Shown: positions 1 through 7,667, numbered from the stretch's first letter. The stretch is 64,000 nt of DNA from Coriobacteriia bacterium (GCA_030603745.1 JAUVXE010000011.1:17739-81738); one strand, 5' to 3'. The notes: generated from the letters alone by a model not told the origin. A program made the numbers and translations.

Positions 1-11
1 CCCCCCCGCGC

Positions 12-233
12 TCACGAGGACCTCGCGCTATTGCCGCCGATCCCCGCAAGGAGGAACGCGAGCACGCCAAGGACCTCTGCCCAGGGCGAGGGGACGGACA
101 GAACGTTCAGGGCGAACCAGTACACGAGGTAGCCCCAGGCCACCCCGAGGCCCAAGAAGAACAGGCCGGCCGCCACAATGAGCAGGAAGGCGACTACGAC
201 CACCAGCCCCCCGCTCGTTGCACTCTTGCTCAT
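12..233 (-). CDS. Small membrane protein next to the integrase
   Basis: A 73-residue protein with two predicted membrane segments, roughly residues 10-35 (a run of V, A, L, F and G) and 50-67. Its ATG overlaps the integrase stop codon (ATGA), so the two are probably translated together. It ends 11 bases from the window edge. Small hydrophobic proteins beside an integrase are common in prophages and can act in superinfection exclusion, but nothing here shows a function. The family is not recognised. The reading frame is convincing because of the overlap and the coherent hydrophobic pattern. Confidence 0.55.
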   Translation of the reverse strand: MSKSATSGGLVVVVAFLLIVAAGLFFLGLGVAWGYLVYWFALNVLSVPSPWAEVLGVLAFLLAGIGGNSARSS

Positions 234-1318
234 ACTGCCTCTCTTTCCTGGCTCTCGTGCCACGCATCCAGACGGCGGAGGATCGTGTCCTCGTCGTTCG
301 GGATCAGGTGGCCGTAGATGTCCAGCGTCGTTGATGCGTTCTTGTGGCCCATCTGGGCCTGGACGTACTTGACCGGGGCGCCCGCCGAGAGCGCCCACGT
401 CGCGAACGTGTGCCGGAAGTCGTGGGCCGAGAAGCCCTCGATCCCGGCCGCCTCAAGCGCCGGGGCCAGCACACGGCGGAGGAAGTTGCGGCCGAGGAAC
501 CGGCCCCGCGGCGACGGGAACACGATCCCCTCACTCGAGGCGGGGCAGGCGAGCTTCCATCGCCGGAGCTCCCGGACTGCCACCTCGCTCAGGAGCACCG
601 TCCGGCTCGACCCCTCCGTCTTGGGCCGGCAGAGGCCCGAGCCCTCGATGTGCTGGCGGTCCACCGTGATCGTCCTGGCCTTGAGATCGACCCGATCCCA
701 GGTGAGCCCGAAGATCTCTCCCCGCCTAAGCCCGATGTGGGGCCACACGAGGATGAGGGATCGGTATGCCTCGGGCACCGCGGCCACGAGCGCTCGGTGC
801 TCCCTCGGCGTGAGGACCCGTACCCCTGTCCGGGGTATCCTGGGGGCCCTCACGCGATCTGACGGGTCCACTTTCAGCCGCCCATCGTCCACCGCGCGCC
901 TCAGGATGGCCTTGAGGGTGGTGAGGGTTCCCTTCACTGTGGAGGGCGCCTTGGTCCTCGAGAGCTCGGCCACGAAGGCCCGAACGTCCGCCTTGGTGAG
1001 GGACTGGACCGGCCGATGGGCACCGAAGTGCTCCTTGATGCGTCGAACGTGTGTTCGATATATCTCGAGCGACCGCTCTCCGACGAGTGCGCTCTTGAGG
1101 TACTCGTCCGCGAGGGAGCCGAGCGAGGTGCTCTGCACCTTCTTCACTGGCTCCCCCGCGGACAGGGCCAGCAGGGCCTCGGCCTCGGCCCGCTGTGCCT
1201 CCTTCTTCCGATCGAAGGTCCCGACCCACACCTCGCGAGACACGCCGTCGATTACGTGGCGGACCTTCACCCGGTAGCGGGTCTTGCCGGCCTTCGTTGT
1301 GTACGACGAGATGGACAT
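230..1318 (-). CDS. int: Tyrosine recombinase, phage integrase
   Basis: This 362-residue site-specific recombinase would integrate and excise the prophage through a covalent phosphotyrosine intermediate. The N-terminal 60 residues look like an arm-site-binding AP2-type domain, residues 65-160 like the SAM-like core-binding domain, and 170-345 like the catalytic domain. The catalytic set is visible: Arg near 198 in HIGLRRGEIFGLTW, Lys near 233, HxxR at 299-302 (HDFRH), His near 325 in MGHKNAST and the Tyr nucleophile near 335 in LDIYGH. An AAGGAGG ribosome site precedes the ATG. It is the leftmost recognisable phage gene, so an attachment site may lie just left of base 1. Length and residues are those of an intact enzyme. 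Confidence 0.93.
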   Translation of the reverse strand: MSISSYTTKAGKTRYRVKVRHVIDGVSREVWVGTFDRKKEAQRAEAEALLALSAGEPVKKVQSTSLGSLADEYLKSALVGERSLEIYRTHVRRIKEHFGAHRPVQSLTKADVRAFVAELSRTKAPSTVKGTLTTLKAILRRAVDDGRLKVDPSDRVRAPRIPRTGVRVLTPREHRALVAAVPEAYRSLILVWPHIGLRRGEIFGLTWDRVDLKARTITVDRQHIEGSGLCRPKTEGSSRTVLLSEVAVRELRRWKLACPASSEGIVFPSPRGRFLGRNFLRRVLAPALEAAGIEGFSAHDFRHTFATWALSAGAPVKYVQAQMGHKNASTTLDIYGHLIPNDEDTILRRLDAWHESQEREAV

Positions 1319-1368
1319 CTGGACCTCCTTCTTCTCCTGCGGCCCGAGCTACCCTGGCAGCGGCCTCC

Positions 1369-1548
1369 TCACGCGAGCGGCCTTGCTCTCAGCCACTCGC
1401 GCAAGTCCTCGACGTGTATGAGGAGCCGCTTCCTGCCAACCCGCCTGAACGGGATTCCGAGCTCGCGCCATGTCTCGCTGACCGTCTTGGAGTGCATCTT
1501 GAGGTAGTCTGCGACCTCATCAACACCCATGACCTCGGAGTGGGTCAC
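1369..1548 (-). CDS. Excisionase-like helix-turn-helix protein
   Basis: A 59-residue MerR/Xis-type DNA-binding protein. The visible core runs from MGVDEVADYLKMHSKTV through GIPFRRVGRKRLLIHVEDLREWL, the classic helix-turn-helix plus wing of the excisionase/HTH_17 family. The chosen start is GTG because GGAGGGGG sits six bases upstream and because this GTG overlaps the stop of the upstream gene (GTGA). An internal ATG at codon 7 is the alternative. Placed immediately upstream of the integrase on the same strand, it is probably the recombination directionality factor, although a small transcriptional regulator cannot be excluded. Confidence 0.8.
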   Translation of the reverse strand: MTHSEVMGVDEVADYLKMHSKTVSETWRELGIPFRRVGRKRLLIHVEDLREWLRARPLA

Positions 1549-1787
1549 GACACCCCCTCCCCCTGGTCGTACCGCTCGATTGCCTGGCCGAGCCGGAACA
1601 CCTCGAGCGCGATAGAGAGGTCGCCAAGCGTGCACTCCCCGCAACACACGCCATGCCCGCAGCGCTCCGTCTCGATGTGCTCCACGATTGCCTCGACAAG
1701 CTGGGCGACGTGTGACGGCTCGGCTACCCCTTGAGTACCGCCATCGGGATAAGCCAGTCCTCCAGCTCGACCAGATCCTCCTGCCAC
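1545..1787 (-). CDS. Hypothetical small Cys-rich phage protein
   Basis: Up to 80 residues, not recognised. The convincing part is the C-terminal 60 residues, an amphipathic stretch around VAQLVEAIVEHIETERC followed by the cluster CGHGVCCGEC, which could bind zinc. The frame opens with GTG inside the rtcB C-terminal fragment, giving a 64-base overlap. A shorter form beginning after the rtcB stop is equally likely, but it has no ATG. The stop overlaps the start of the excisionase-like gene by four bases (GTGA), which supports expression as one leftward phage operon. Confidence 0.45.
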   Translation of the reverse strand: MAGGSGRAGGLAYPDGGTQGVAEPSHVAQLVEAIVEHIETERCGHGVCCGECTLGDLSIALEVFRLGQAIERYDQGEGVS

Positions 1788-2419
1788 GCCATCACCTCCT
1801 GGATGTCCTTGTACGCGAAGGGCAGCTCGTCAGCGACGGAGCCCGCCGAGATCACGGAGATCCCGCACTCCTTCATCCGCCGCATCCACTCAAGGACCTG
1901 ATCGTCGCTACGCTTGGCCTGCCCGCGGCTCATCACCCTGCCGGCTCCGTGTGAGCAGGAGCCCCACGAGTCGGGGTTGTCGAGCCCGACGCCGACAGCC
2001 GTCGCCGTCCCCATCGAGCCGGGGATCGTGACGCGCCCACGCGCCCGCACCGCGCCCTTGCGGTGAACGATGCCGACGCTCCCGCCCCCGAGGCGCTCCT
2101 GGGCCGCGAAGTTGTGGCGGGTGTCGAACTCGTCGAGCTCGATCACGGAGGACCCGACGACCTTCTCGAGGGCCGAAACCGCTGAGGAGACGATGCGCTC
2201 CCGGTTGATCCGGGCCCACTTGACGCAGTAGTCCATCGCCGACCAGTAGTCGGCGAAGTCCTGGGTGCCGCGCATCAAGTACGTGATCCCCTCCCACTCA
2301 TCGCCAGAACACTGATCGTAGAAGTCGCACACCCGCTTGCCGAGGTTGCGGCTCCCGGTGTGGACCGTGATCGCAACGTTGCCGCTCGAGAGCTCGCGCT
2401 GGATCTGATCGAGCGAGGG
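1724..2419 (-). pseudogene. rtcB: RtcB RNA ligase, C-terminal part
   Basis: About 230 residues that align in order with the second part of RtcB, the GTP-dependent ligase joining 2',3'-cyclic phosphate to 5'-OH RNA ends. Reading leftward it begins PSLDQIQRELSSGNVAI and continues with VHTGSRNLGK, the DTRHNFA element, IPGSMGT and SCSHGAGRVMSRGQA, whose His is the guanylylated residue of the family. There is no start codon: two codons upstream of the homology the frame meets TAA (2426-2428). The missing N-terminal part is at 7713-8171 on the other strand. Homology stops abruptly at both breakpoints, so this is a disrupted gene whose halves were separated by an inversion or a mis-assembly. Confidence 0.9.
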
Positions 2420-2579
2420 AGGTGATTACTGCTACTACCACGGAAAGGTCCTGACCGGCCTCATGGCCGTCACCGGACCAGACGGGCTTGCGAGCCCCGT
2501 CGCGAACCTGATCCACAGGAGGACCAAGCAGGTCCTCCACACCCCGGCGCCTGAGCCCACCCCGGACTCGGACGAGTAA
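2409..2579 (+). pseudogene. C-terminal remnant of an unknown phage protein
   Basis: An open frame with no start codon. From 2421, directly at the rtcB breakpoint, it reads GDYCYYHGKVLTGLM and ends TPDSDE followed by TAA. The YCYYHGK motif resembles small Cys/His proteins of phage early regions, but the family is not recognised. The N-terminus is absent because bases left of 2420 belong to rtcB in the opposite orientation. It is probably the truncated first gene of the rightward replication module, since the SSB-like gene follows after a 41-base leader. Confidence 0.55.
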
Positions 2580-2595
2580 CCACCACAGAAGGCCA
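2578..2595 (+). repeat. Leader repeat AACCACCACAGAAGGCCA, copy 1
   Basis: An 18-base sequence identical to 3409-3426, with its first ten bases also found at 7689-7698. Each copy lies directly upstream of a ribosome binding site and a rightward phage gene. Here it starts inside the stop codon of the preceding remnant and lies 26 bases upstream of the SSB-like start. Confidence 0.6.
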
Positions 2596-2620
2596 GCTCG
2601 AACAAACAGGAGGATCACAC

Positions 2621-3142
2621 TTGGCGCACTACGGAGCACCGCCCAAGACGGAGTACAAGGTTCTGCCCCCGGACGTGTATGAGGCCGCCATTACCGGGAT
2701 CGAGGAGATCGAGAACGTATTCTACAACCCGGTCAACGACGACCCCAAGAAGGCCACGCAGCTCAAGTGGACCGCGAAGGTCCGTGAGCCGGGCTCGGAG
2801 GGCGTCACCCTCACGATGTTCTCCGGGGCCTACTTCTCCCGGCACAAGCGCAACAAGCTCGCCAACTGGTGTCGGGTCCTGGACCCCGCCTTCGACATCG
2901 ACGTGTGCTACTCCTCGGAGGAGGAGTTCCGCTCGAAGATGATCGGCGCCCCCTTCCGGGTCGCGGTCAAGAACAAGGAGGTCGAGAAGGACGGGGAGAC
3001 GAGGGTGTACAACGAGGCGGCCGGCGACCTCCTCCCCTCCAAGCTCTCGCCGCTGACGAAGGAGGAGCTCGACGCGATCCTGCTCGAGAGTCTCGGGGCC
3101 ACCCCCGTCGCGCAGGGTGGCGGGGGCGAGATCCCCTTCTAG
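2621..3142 (+). CDS. Phage single-stranded DNA-binding-like protein
   Basis: A 173-residue protein starting at TTG, chosen because AGGAGG lies eight bases upstream and the frame has no better start. The central part (VYEAAITGIEEIENVFYN, LKWTAKVREPGSEGV, VAVKNKEVEKDGETRVYNE) has the alternating hydrophobic pattern of an OB-like beta barrel. The protein ends GGGGEIPF, like the DDDIPF tip with which SSB proteins recruit partners. Its place at the head of a module with a nuclease and a DnaB helicase fits a replication role. The assignment rests on tail and context rather than a diagnostic motif, and another phage nucleic-acid-binding family is possible. Confidence 0.6.
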   Translation: MAHYGAPPKTEYKVLPPDVYEAAITGIEEIENVFYNPVNDDPKKATQLKWTAKVREPGSEGVTLTMFSGAYFSRHKRNKLANWCRVLDPAFDIDVCYSSEEEFRSKMIGAPFRVAVKNKEVEKDGETRVYNEAAGDLLPSKLSPLTKEELDAILLESLGATPVAQGGGGEIPF

Positions 3143-3183
3143 GCGACCCACGCCGGGCCCGGCTGTCGAGAAGGAGGACATGA

Positions 3184-3339
3184 ATGGCAGGCCAGAGAGC
3201 CAAGGAGGATTGCATCCAGGGGCTATTGTGCCGCTACTGGATGCGCTGCCCGGCCGGACGGAATGTCGCGAAGTGCCTGCGGCTCCTCTCGCGGGCCGAC
3301 TTCCAGGGGATCGATTTCGATCCCGAGGAAGTGGGCTGA
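3184..3339 (+). CDS. 51-residue Cys-rich phage protein
   Basis: A short frame preceded by AAGGAGG five bases upstream of ATG. It contains four cysteines in the order C10, C16, C22 and C31 (DCIQGLLCRYWMRCPAGRNVAKC is the centre of the protein, in two parts), suggesting a zinc-binding knuckle, and ends FDPEEVG. The family is not recognised. Its spacing between the SSB-like gene and the next phage gene, its good ribosome site and its patterned cysteines make it more likely real than the longer overlapping frames of this stretch. An alternative ATG four bases upstream is in another frame. Confidence 0.55.
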   Translation: MAGQRAKEDCIQGLLCRYWMRCPAGRNVAKCLRLLSRADFQGIDFDPEEVG

Positions 3340-3356
3340 CCGCGCCGGAAAGTGGT

Positions 3357-3388
3357 GGGGCTCCTCGGGTTGCACCCCGGGGAGCCCC
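3357..3388. other. Inverted repeat in a phage intergenic region
   Basis: GGGGCTCC (3357-3364) pairs with GGAGCCCC (3381-3388), and CGGG/CCCG can pair inside the loop. It has no T-tract, so it is a weak candidate for a transcriptional pause or mRNA end. It occupies most of the 116-base gap between the Cys-rich gene and the next gene. Confidence 0.35.
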
Positions 3389-3408
3389 TGCACCCAGGTC
3401 CTATCGCC

Positions 3409-3426
3409 AACCACCACAGAAGGCCA
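3409..3426 (+). repeat. Leader repeat AACCACCACAGAAGGCCA, copy 2
   Basis: Identical to 2578-2595 over all 18 bases. It lies 29 bases upstream of the TTG start at 3456 and is followed by a GGGAGG ribosome site. Confidence 0.6.
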
Positions 3427-3455
3427 CCCTGAACGGGTGAGTGTAGGGAGGATGC

Positions 3456-3761
3456 TTGAACATTGTCGCATATCAGGCGGATGAGTTCATCCGCTTGGCA
3501 GAAGAAACGTTTGTGCGCCGTTACGGGCCCGTGCCGGAACGGTTGATCGTGGACCTCCCGCCGGGCAAGGAGGAGCGGCCCTCGTATCCGCTGGGCACGA
3601 AGGTATGCTCCTGTTGCGGGGCGCCGTCTGGCCGGAAGGTGCGGCTGGACGGGCTCAACTACTACTGCAAGAAGCCGGAGTGCCGGAGGGCCGAGTACCA
3701 TCATCGGTACTCCGACTCGCAGGCGCGGACGGGTGGCCTGCCCGTCGTGGTGCTCCAGTGA
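3456..3761 (+). CDS. Phage zinc-ribbon protein of unknown function
   Basis: A 101-residue protein from a TTG start with GGGAGG four bases upstream. An ATG at 3452 opens only a very short frame. The N-terminal half (VAYQADEFIRLAEETFVRR) looks helical. The C-terminal half holds CSCCGAPSGRKVRLDG and YYCKKPECRRAEYHHR, a CxxC plus CxxxxC pattern typical of a treble-clef or ribbon zinc site. The family is not recognised. Its stop overlaps the GTG start of the nuclease gene (GTGA), so the two are coupled and probably act in the same process. Confidence 0.6.
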   Translation: MNIVAYQADEFIRLAEETFVRRYGPVPERLIVDLPPGKEERPSYPLGTKVCSCCGAPSGRKVRLDGLNYYCKKPECRRAEYHHRYSDSQARTGGLPVVVLQ

Positions 3762-4582
3762 CGACGCCCGCACAGGCCCGCCAGACGAGCATCGGCCGGG
3801 TCTACGAGCAAGAGGGCAGGGACGTTCAGTTCTTGTCGGTCACCACGGCGCTCCAGGCACTCCCGAAGGATGCGCTCATGTATTGGGCCGCCCGCGAGGT
3901 CGCGGGAGTCGCGGTCGAGATCATCGAGGGGCGGGCGCCCCTGCCGGTCGGGGCGGATGGCGAGCCGTTGGCAGGCGACGATCTCCACAAGTGGCTCAAG
4001 ACGGAGCCGCTTCGGCAGCGAGACAGCGCCGGCAACATTGGCGACCTGGTTCACGGGTACGCCGAGGACTTCATGCGTGCCGGCCTGACGGTCGAGGAGA
4101 TGCACGAGAAGCTCGAGGCGATCGAGGACAAGAAGGTCAGGGCTCGCGTCAAGCAGTTCGTCCAGTGGGTCGAGGACTTCCGGGTGGAGCCGATCGCCGT
4201 CGAGGTCACGATCTACAACGACGAGCACGGGTACGCCGGGTCATGCGACCTGATCGCCCACGTCCCCGGATACGGGGTGGTGCTCGTGGACCTCAAGACG
4301 AGCAAGGGCATCTACGGCTCGGTGGCGCTCCAGGCGATCGCCTACGCCCGTGGGGAGTACATCCTGACCGACGAAGGGGAGCGACTCAAGCTCCCTGAGA
4401 TCAACATGAGTGCAGTCCTGCACATCAAGGCCCGTTCCTACGTGTTCCGCAAGCTGGACGCAAGTGACGAGTGCTTCGAGCACTTCGTTCATCTCCTGCA
4501 CACCAAGCGAGAGATCCTGCCAGCGCTTGATGGCCGGCTCCTCCATCGGATTGAGCCGGGGGTGAGGGCGTTTGGCGGTTGA
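3758..4582 (+). CDS. PD-(D/E)XK nuclease, Cas4/RecB-like phage exonuclease
   Basis: A 274-residue nuclease of the PD-(D/E)XK fold. The signature is in its C-terminal half: GYAGSCDLIAHVPGYG supplies the metal-binding Asp and VVLVDLKTSKG the second acidic residue and catalytic Lys, followed by a conserved Gln-containing helix (VALQAIAYARGEY). The start is GTG at 3758, overlapping the upstream stop by four bases. Longer in-frame starts would run through the zinc-ribbon gene and are rejected. Such enzymes in phage replication modules process DNA ends for recombination. No four-cysteine Fe-S cluster of true Cas4 is visible, so 'RecB-like' is the safer name. Confidence 0.8.
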   Translation: MTTPAQARQTSIGRVYEQEGRDVQFLSVTTALQALPKDALMYWAAREVAGVAVEIIEGRAPLPVGADGEPLAGDDLHKWLKTEPLRQRDSAGNIGDLVHGYAEDFMRAGLTVEEMHEKLEAIEDKKVRARVKQFVQWVEDFRVEPIAVEVTIYNDEHGYAGSCDLIAHVPGYGVVLVDLKTSKGIYGSVALQAIAYARGEYILTDEGERLKLPEINMSAVLHIKARSYVFRKLDASDECFEHFVHLLHTKREILPALDGRLLHRIEPGVRAFGG

Positions 4583-6005
4583 GCAGGTCAGGGTGCCGCC
4601 TCATAGCATCGAGGCGGAGCAGAGCGTCCTTGGCTCAGTGATTCTTAACCCATTCCTGCTTGACGAGGTTGGCCAGATCATCCGAGCCGAGGACTTCTAC
4701 CGCCCCGGGCACGGACAGATCTTCGAGGCGGTCACCGAGCTCCGCGAGATGGGGCATGAGATCGACCTGATCTCGGTCGCAAGCAAGCTCGAGGACCGGA
4801 AGGCGCTCGAGGCGGTCGGGGGGCGCGGGTACCTGCTCGAGCTCTCGGGCGTGGTCCCAAGTTCCACGAACGCGACGCGCTACGCGAAGATCGTAAGGGA
4901 GCGTGCGCTGTACCGTCGCCTGGTCCAGATCGGGAGCGAGATCTCCACCCTTGGGTACGAGTCGTCCGGGAACATCGAGGACGACCTTGGTCAGGCAACG
5001 TCGCTCGTGATGGGTGTCTCGATCGCTGGGCAGAAGCAGGCCCTCCCGGTCGCTACCGTGTGGGATCAGCTCCTCAAGGAGCTCAGGAGCGGTCCGGCTA
5101 ACTACATCAGCCCGCCACACCTCCCGAAGGTGCACGCGCGGCCTGGCGCCCTCGTGGTCCTGGCGGCCGGCACGTCGGTCGGCAAGACGGCGGTCGCGCT
5201 CGACTGGACTGACGCCTGGGCTGGGACCATGCAGACCTGGACGGCGTTCCTCGAGTACGAGATGAGCGAAGTGAGTCTCGTCTCCCGCCTGGCCTCGAAG
5301 CACTCCGGGATCTCGATGGTCCGCATGGAGGAGGGGCTGTCTGAGGCCGAGCTTGCGCTGGTGGAGTCGGCCGGCGAGCGCGTCCGGCGCCACCGGCTCC
5401 TGGTCGAGGCGGTCACCTCGGACGTGGGGGCGCTCTTTGCCAAGATTCGCCACGCCGCCTCGAAGGGGTGCTCAGTGGTCGTGGTGGATCACTTGGGACT
5501 GATCCCGTTTCGGGTCCCCCGCGGCATGAATCATGCCAAGGCGGTCGGGACGGAAGTCACCAACAAGCTCAAGCGGCTTGCGAACGACCTCGGGATTGTG
5601 ATCGTCCTGCTGTGCCAGGTGAACCGGGAGGGGCAGAAGCGCATCGGCCCCAACCCGTGGGTCACGAAGAATGACCTGCGAGACAGCGGCGAGATCGAGC
5701 AGGATGCCGACATTATCATCGGCCTGAACCGGATCTCTCGGGAGGACGATGAGGCCCTGTTCCTTCGCGTGTGCGACGACATCGGGATCGACCCCTACGA
5801 GGTGGATACCGACATCATGCGCTACGGGGTTCTCAAGAACCGCAACGGCCCTCTGTTCCACAAGTACCTCGGCTTTGCCGGGGAGTCCATGTCCTTCTAC
5901 GACCTGTTTGCGCCAAGATCGCTGGCCCCAAGGGCTGAGCCTGAGCCAGAGGTGCAGCCCCCTCCGGCAGAGCAGATCTCGATGATGGCGCCAGGAGAGG
6001 AGTGA
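4572..6005 (+). CDS. dnaB: Replicative DNA helicase, DnaB type
   Basis: A 477-residue hexameric helicase that unwinds the phage replication fork. The N-terminal domain opens PPHSIEAEQSVLGSV, the standard DnaB entry. The RecA-like motor has Walker A AAGTSVGKTAVAL (near residue 200), Walker B VVVVDHLGLI, the CQVNREGQK motif and LRDSGEIEQDADIII. These diverge from chromosomal DnaB (usually GRPSMGKT, SQLNR), as expected of a phage version. The start is TTG, overlapping the nuclease stop by 11 bases with a GGGGGTGAGGG ribosome site. Length is normal. The C-terminal Pro/Glu-rich tail (about 35 residues) is unusual and could bind a partner. Confidence 0.93.
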   Translation: MAVEQVRVPPHSIEAEQSVLGSVILNPFLLDEVGQIIRAEDFYRPGHGQIFEAVTELREMGHEIDLISVASKLEDRKALEAVGGRGYLLELSGVVPSSTNATRYAKIVRERALYRRLVQIGSEISTLGYESSGNIEDDLGQATSLVMGVSIAGQKQALPVATVWDQLLKELRSGPANYISPPHLPKVHARPGALVVLAAGTSVGKTAVALDWTDAWAGTMQTWTAFLEYEMSEVSLVSRLASKHSGISMVRMEEGLSEAELALVESAGERVRRHRLLVEAVTSDVGALFAKIRHAASKGCSVVVVDHLGLIPFRVPRGMNHAKAVGTEVTNKLKRLANDLGIVIVLLCQVNREGQKRIGPNPWVTKNDLRDSGEIEQDADIIIGLNRISREDDEALFLRVCDDIGIDPYEVDTDIMRYGVLKNRNGPLFHKYLGFAGESMSFYDLFAPRSLAPRAEPEPEVQPPPAEQISMMAPGEE

Positions 6006-6008
6006 GAA

Positions 6009-6380
6009 GTGCATCATCATACGCCGTTTCCCACGCTTTCACATGCCGACTTCCCGGTCGCGACGGGCCGTGACGAGCCCAAGATGGTGCGGATGTTCCG
6101 CGAGGCGACCGGGAAGATGGCCGGCACCTTCGCGGCCAAGAACGCCGACTACGGCAACTCGTTCGTGGACCTGTTCGAGCTCTACGAACGGGAGCTCGGG
6201 AAGGGTAAGGGCGACCTTGCGATCCTCCCGCGCATCCTGGACAAGGCCGGGCGGATCGAGAACCTGACCCTTCGGGCTAACGCTCAGGTCAAGGATGAGA
6301 GTGTCGCCGACACCTATCTCGACCTGGCCTGCTACGCCCTCATGGGCTACCTGGCGATCACCAAGCTCCGCGATGGGTAA
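6009..6380 (+). CDS. DUF1599 (Nmad1-like) nucleotide-metabolism protein
   Basis: A 123-residue all-helical protein. The run FAAKNADYGNSF, the block ILPRILDKAGRIENLTL and VKDESVADTYLDLACYALM match the DUF1599/Nmad1 family, which is related to MazG-type nucleoside triphosphate pyrophosphatases and often lies in phage DNA-modification or nucleotide-salvage clusters. The acidic residues in the last block would hold the metal. The start is GTG with GGAGAGGAG seven bases upstream, three bases after dnaB. The reaction is not established for the family, so only a role in nucleotide handling is proposed. Confidence 0.7.
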   Translation: MHHHTPFPTLSHADFPVATGRDEPKMVRMFREATGKMAGTFAAKNADYGNSFVDLFELYERELGKGKGDLAILPRILDKAGRIENLTLRANAQVKDESVADTYLDLACYALMGYLAITKLRDG

Positions 6381-6786
6381 CTCGAAGGGCAACGCGGGCG
6401 AGCGGGGGGCCAAGGAGCTACTCGAGTCCCTCGGGTGGCTCGTCGCGGACAAGGAAACCTCCGGCCTGGCCGGGGACGACCTGTTCGCCAGGAGCCCCGA
6501 GGGCGTCTGGTACTCGATCGAAGTGAAGCATGTGCAGAGTCTCCAGCCAGCGCACGAGAAGCAGGCCCGCAGGCAGGCGGCGGAGCGCGAGGCCGCAATC
6601 CTTGAGGCCCGCAGGGCCCCGCGCCAGTCGATCGTCAAGAGTCTCGACATTGCATACGACAAGAGGCATTGGCTCCTGATGTGGAGGCCCTCGGGGTTCC
6701 GGGTGGGATCTCAGTGGGTCGTGCTCAGGGGCAACGGACGCAACAACAGGATCGAGGTGTGGGATTGCGAGGCAAGTCAGGACTGA
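6373..6786 (+). CDS. PD-(D/E)XK resolvase-like endonuclease
   Basis: A 137-residue protein starting MGNSKGNAGERGAKELLESLGW, the N-terminal helix carrying the conserved Glu of Holliday-junction-resolvase-like nucleases. It continues with GLAGDDLFARSPEGVWYSIE and then VKHVQS, giving the D...ExK catalytic set. The ATG lies eight bases inside the end of the upstream gene, and longer in-frame starts read through that gene and are rejected. In phage replication modules such enzymes resolve recombination intermediates or trim DNA. Archaeal-type Hjc or a VRR-NUC relative are the closest folds. The exact subfamily is not decided. Confidence 0.72.
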   Translation: MGNSKGNAGERGAKELLESLGWLVADKETSGLAGDDLFARSPEGVWYSIEVKHVQSLQPAHEKQARRQAAEREAAILEARRAPRQSIVKSLDIAYDKRHWLLMWRPSGFRVGSQWVVLRGNGRNNRIEVWDCEASQD

Positions 6787-7001
6787 GGCGGCCCCGGACC
6801 GAGAGGCGGGGCGACCGGGTGGTCAGGGTGTGGGACCCGTCCACGTTCTTCCAGGTCAGCGAGTACCGCCGGGCGCGTAAGAGCCCTGCATCACTCGAGC
6901 TCGAGGGGCTGAGGTACCGCCCCCTGAGCCGCGAGGAGGCGCGGATCGAGCTCTCGAAGGGGCGCTCGCTACTCCGCGGTTTCGCCGGGGCTACTGCATG
7001 A
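6759..7001 (+). CDS. Hypothetical basic phage protein
   Basis: About 80 residues in a frame overlapping the 3' end of the resolvase-like gene. The start is uncertain: GTG at 6759 or TTG at 6765, both poorly preceded. The sequence is very basic at the N-terminus (SGLRRPRTERRGDRVVRVW) and then mixed (FFQVSEYRRARKSPASLELE). The family is not recognised. The stop TGA overlaps the ATG of the next micro-gene (ATGA), which is the best evidence that the frame is used. Confidence 0.45.
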   Translation: MGLRGKSGLRRPRTERRGDRVVRVWDPSTFFQVSEYRRARKSPASLELEGLRYRPLSREEARIELSKGRSLLRGFAGATA

Positions 7002-7072
7002 GGGAGTGCGCTGCGTGCGGAGAGGCGTACCCGGCCTCGGAGAAGTGTTGCCCCTGGTGCGGGGGGACTTGA
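6998..7072 (+). CDS. 24-residue zinc-ribbon microprotein
   Basis: MRECAACGEAYPASEKCCPW followed by CGGT: a complete double-CxxC zinc ribbon (CAAC and CPWC plus an extra Cys) in only 24 residues. The ATG overlaps the upstream stop (ATGA), so translation is coupled. It is below the size limit of most gene finders. The perfect knuckle spacing makes a chance frame unlikely, although no function can be assigned. Confidence 0.5.
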   Translation: MRECAACGEAYPASEKCCPWCGGT

Positions 7073-7119
7073 GGATAGTCGGAGAGGGGCGCGTGCCGCC
7101 CCGGAAGTCAGGAGAGTGA

Positions 7120-7536
7120 ATGAGCGAGAAGATGAAGATCACCACCGAGCGGGTGCGCCTGCTCTCGCAGAAGGGCGGAGAGCCGCTCCTCGCCACGAGG
7201 TTCTGGATCATGGAGAGCGGGAAGGGCTGGCTCATCACGGACGGCGGACGATTTATGCCAGACACTCGGGGCTACATCGCGCAGCCGATCCGCCCCGAGG
7301 GGTTCGCCCTGAACCTCCAGACCGCAAAGCGGATGATCCTTCGCGGGGTTGTGCGGGAGGTCAAGGCGCAGTTCGGCCTCCTCGTGGCTGGGATCGCCGC
7401 CCACTTCCGCCGCGCCGCGGAGAGCGTGCTTGCGGAGTACCACTTCTGGCGTGACCGAATCGAGCATTGGGGCGCCCTCTTGGAGCAGGAGCTCGTCGAG
7501 GCACAGGCCGTCGAGATCGTCCTGGAGCAGCGGTAA
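7120..7536 (+). CDS. Hypothetical phage protein
   Basis: A 138-residue protein with an AGGAGAG ribosome site before ATG. The N-terminal half is beta-rich with many turns (RFWIMESGKGWLITDGGR). The C-terminal half is one long helical stretch (HFRRAAESVLAEYHFWRDRI) that could form a coiled coil. The family is not recognised. It lies in the rightward early operon, and its TAA overlaps the ATG of the next small gene (TAATG). An early regulatory or host-takeover role is possible but not shown. Confidence 0.6.
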   Translation: MSEKMKITTERVRLLSQKGGEPLLATRFWIMESGKGWLITDGGRFMPDTRGYIAQPIRPEGFALNLQTAKRMILRGVVREVKAQFGLLVAGIAAHFRRAAESVLAEYHFWRDRIEHWGALLEQELVEAQAVEIVLEQR

Positions 7537-7667
7537 TGCGGGCCTGCCGGCGCCACTCGATCGGCGCGTGCCAGCGATGCCCCATGACGGGGCGCGACCG
7601 CAAGCTGTCCACCCGGACCAAGGTCGTGTGGACCAACTGCCGGGGCGAGGTCATTCGTCGTCCGTGA
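7536..7667 (+). CDS. 43-residue Cys/His phage protein
   Basis: The ATG overlaps the stop of the preceding gene by one base (TAATG). The product is strongly basic with C4, H7, C12, C15 and C35 (MRACRRHSIGACQRCPMTG at the N-terminus), so a zinc-binding, nucleic-acid-binding peptide is plausible. The family is not recognised. Coupled translation is the main evidence for the frame. Confidence 0.45.
   Translation: MRACRRHSIGACQRCPMTGRDRKLSTRTKVVWTNCRGEVIRRP

Noticed and set aside
3117..3440. A 107-codon frame covering the small Cys-rich gene
   Set aside because: It starts inside the SSB-like gene, is Pro/Gly/Arg-rich, and competes with the 51-residue frame that has a ribosome site and patterned cysteines.
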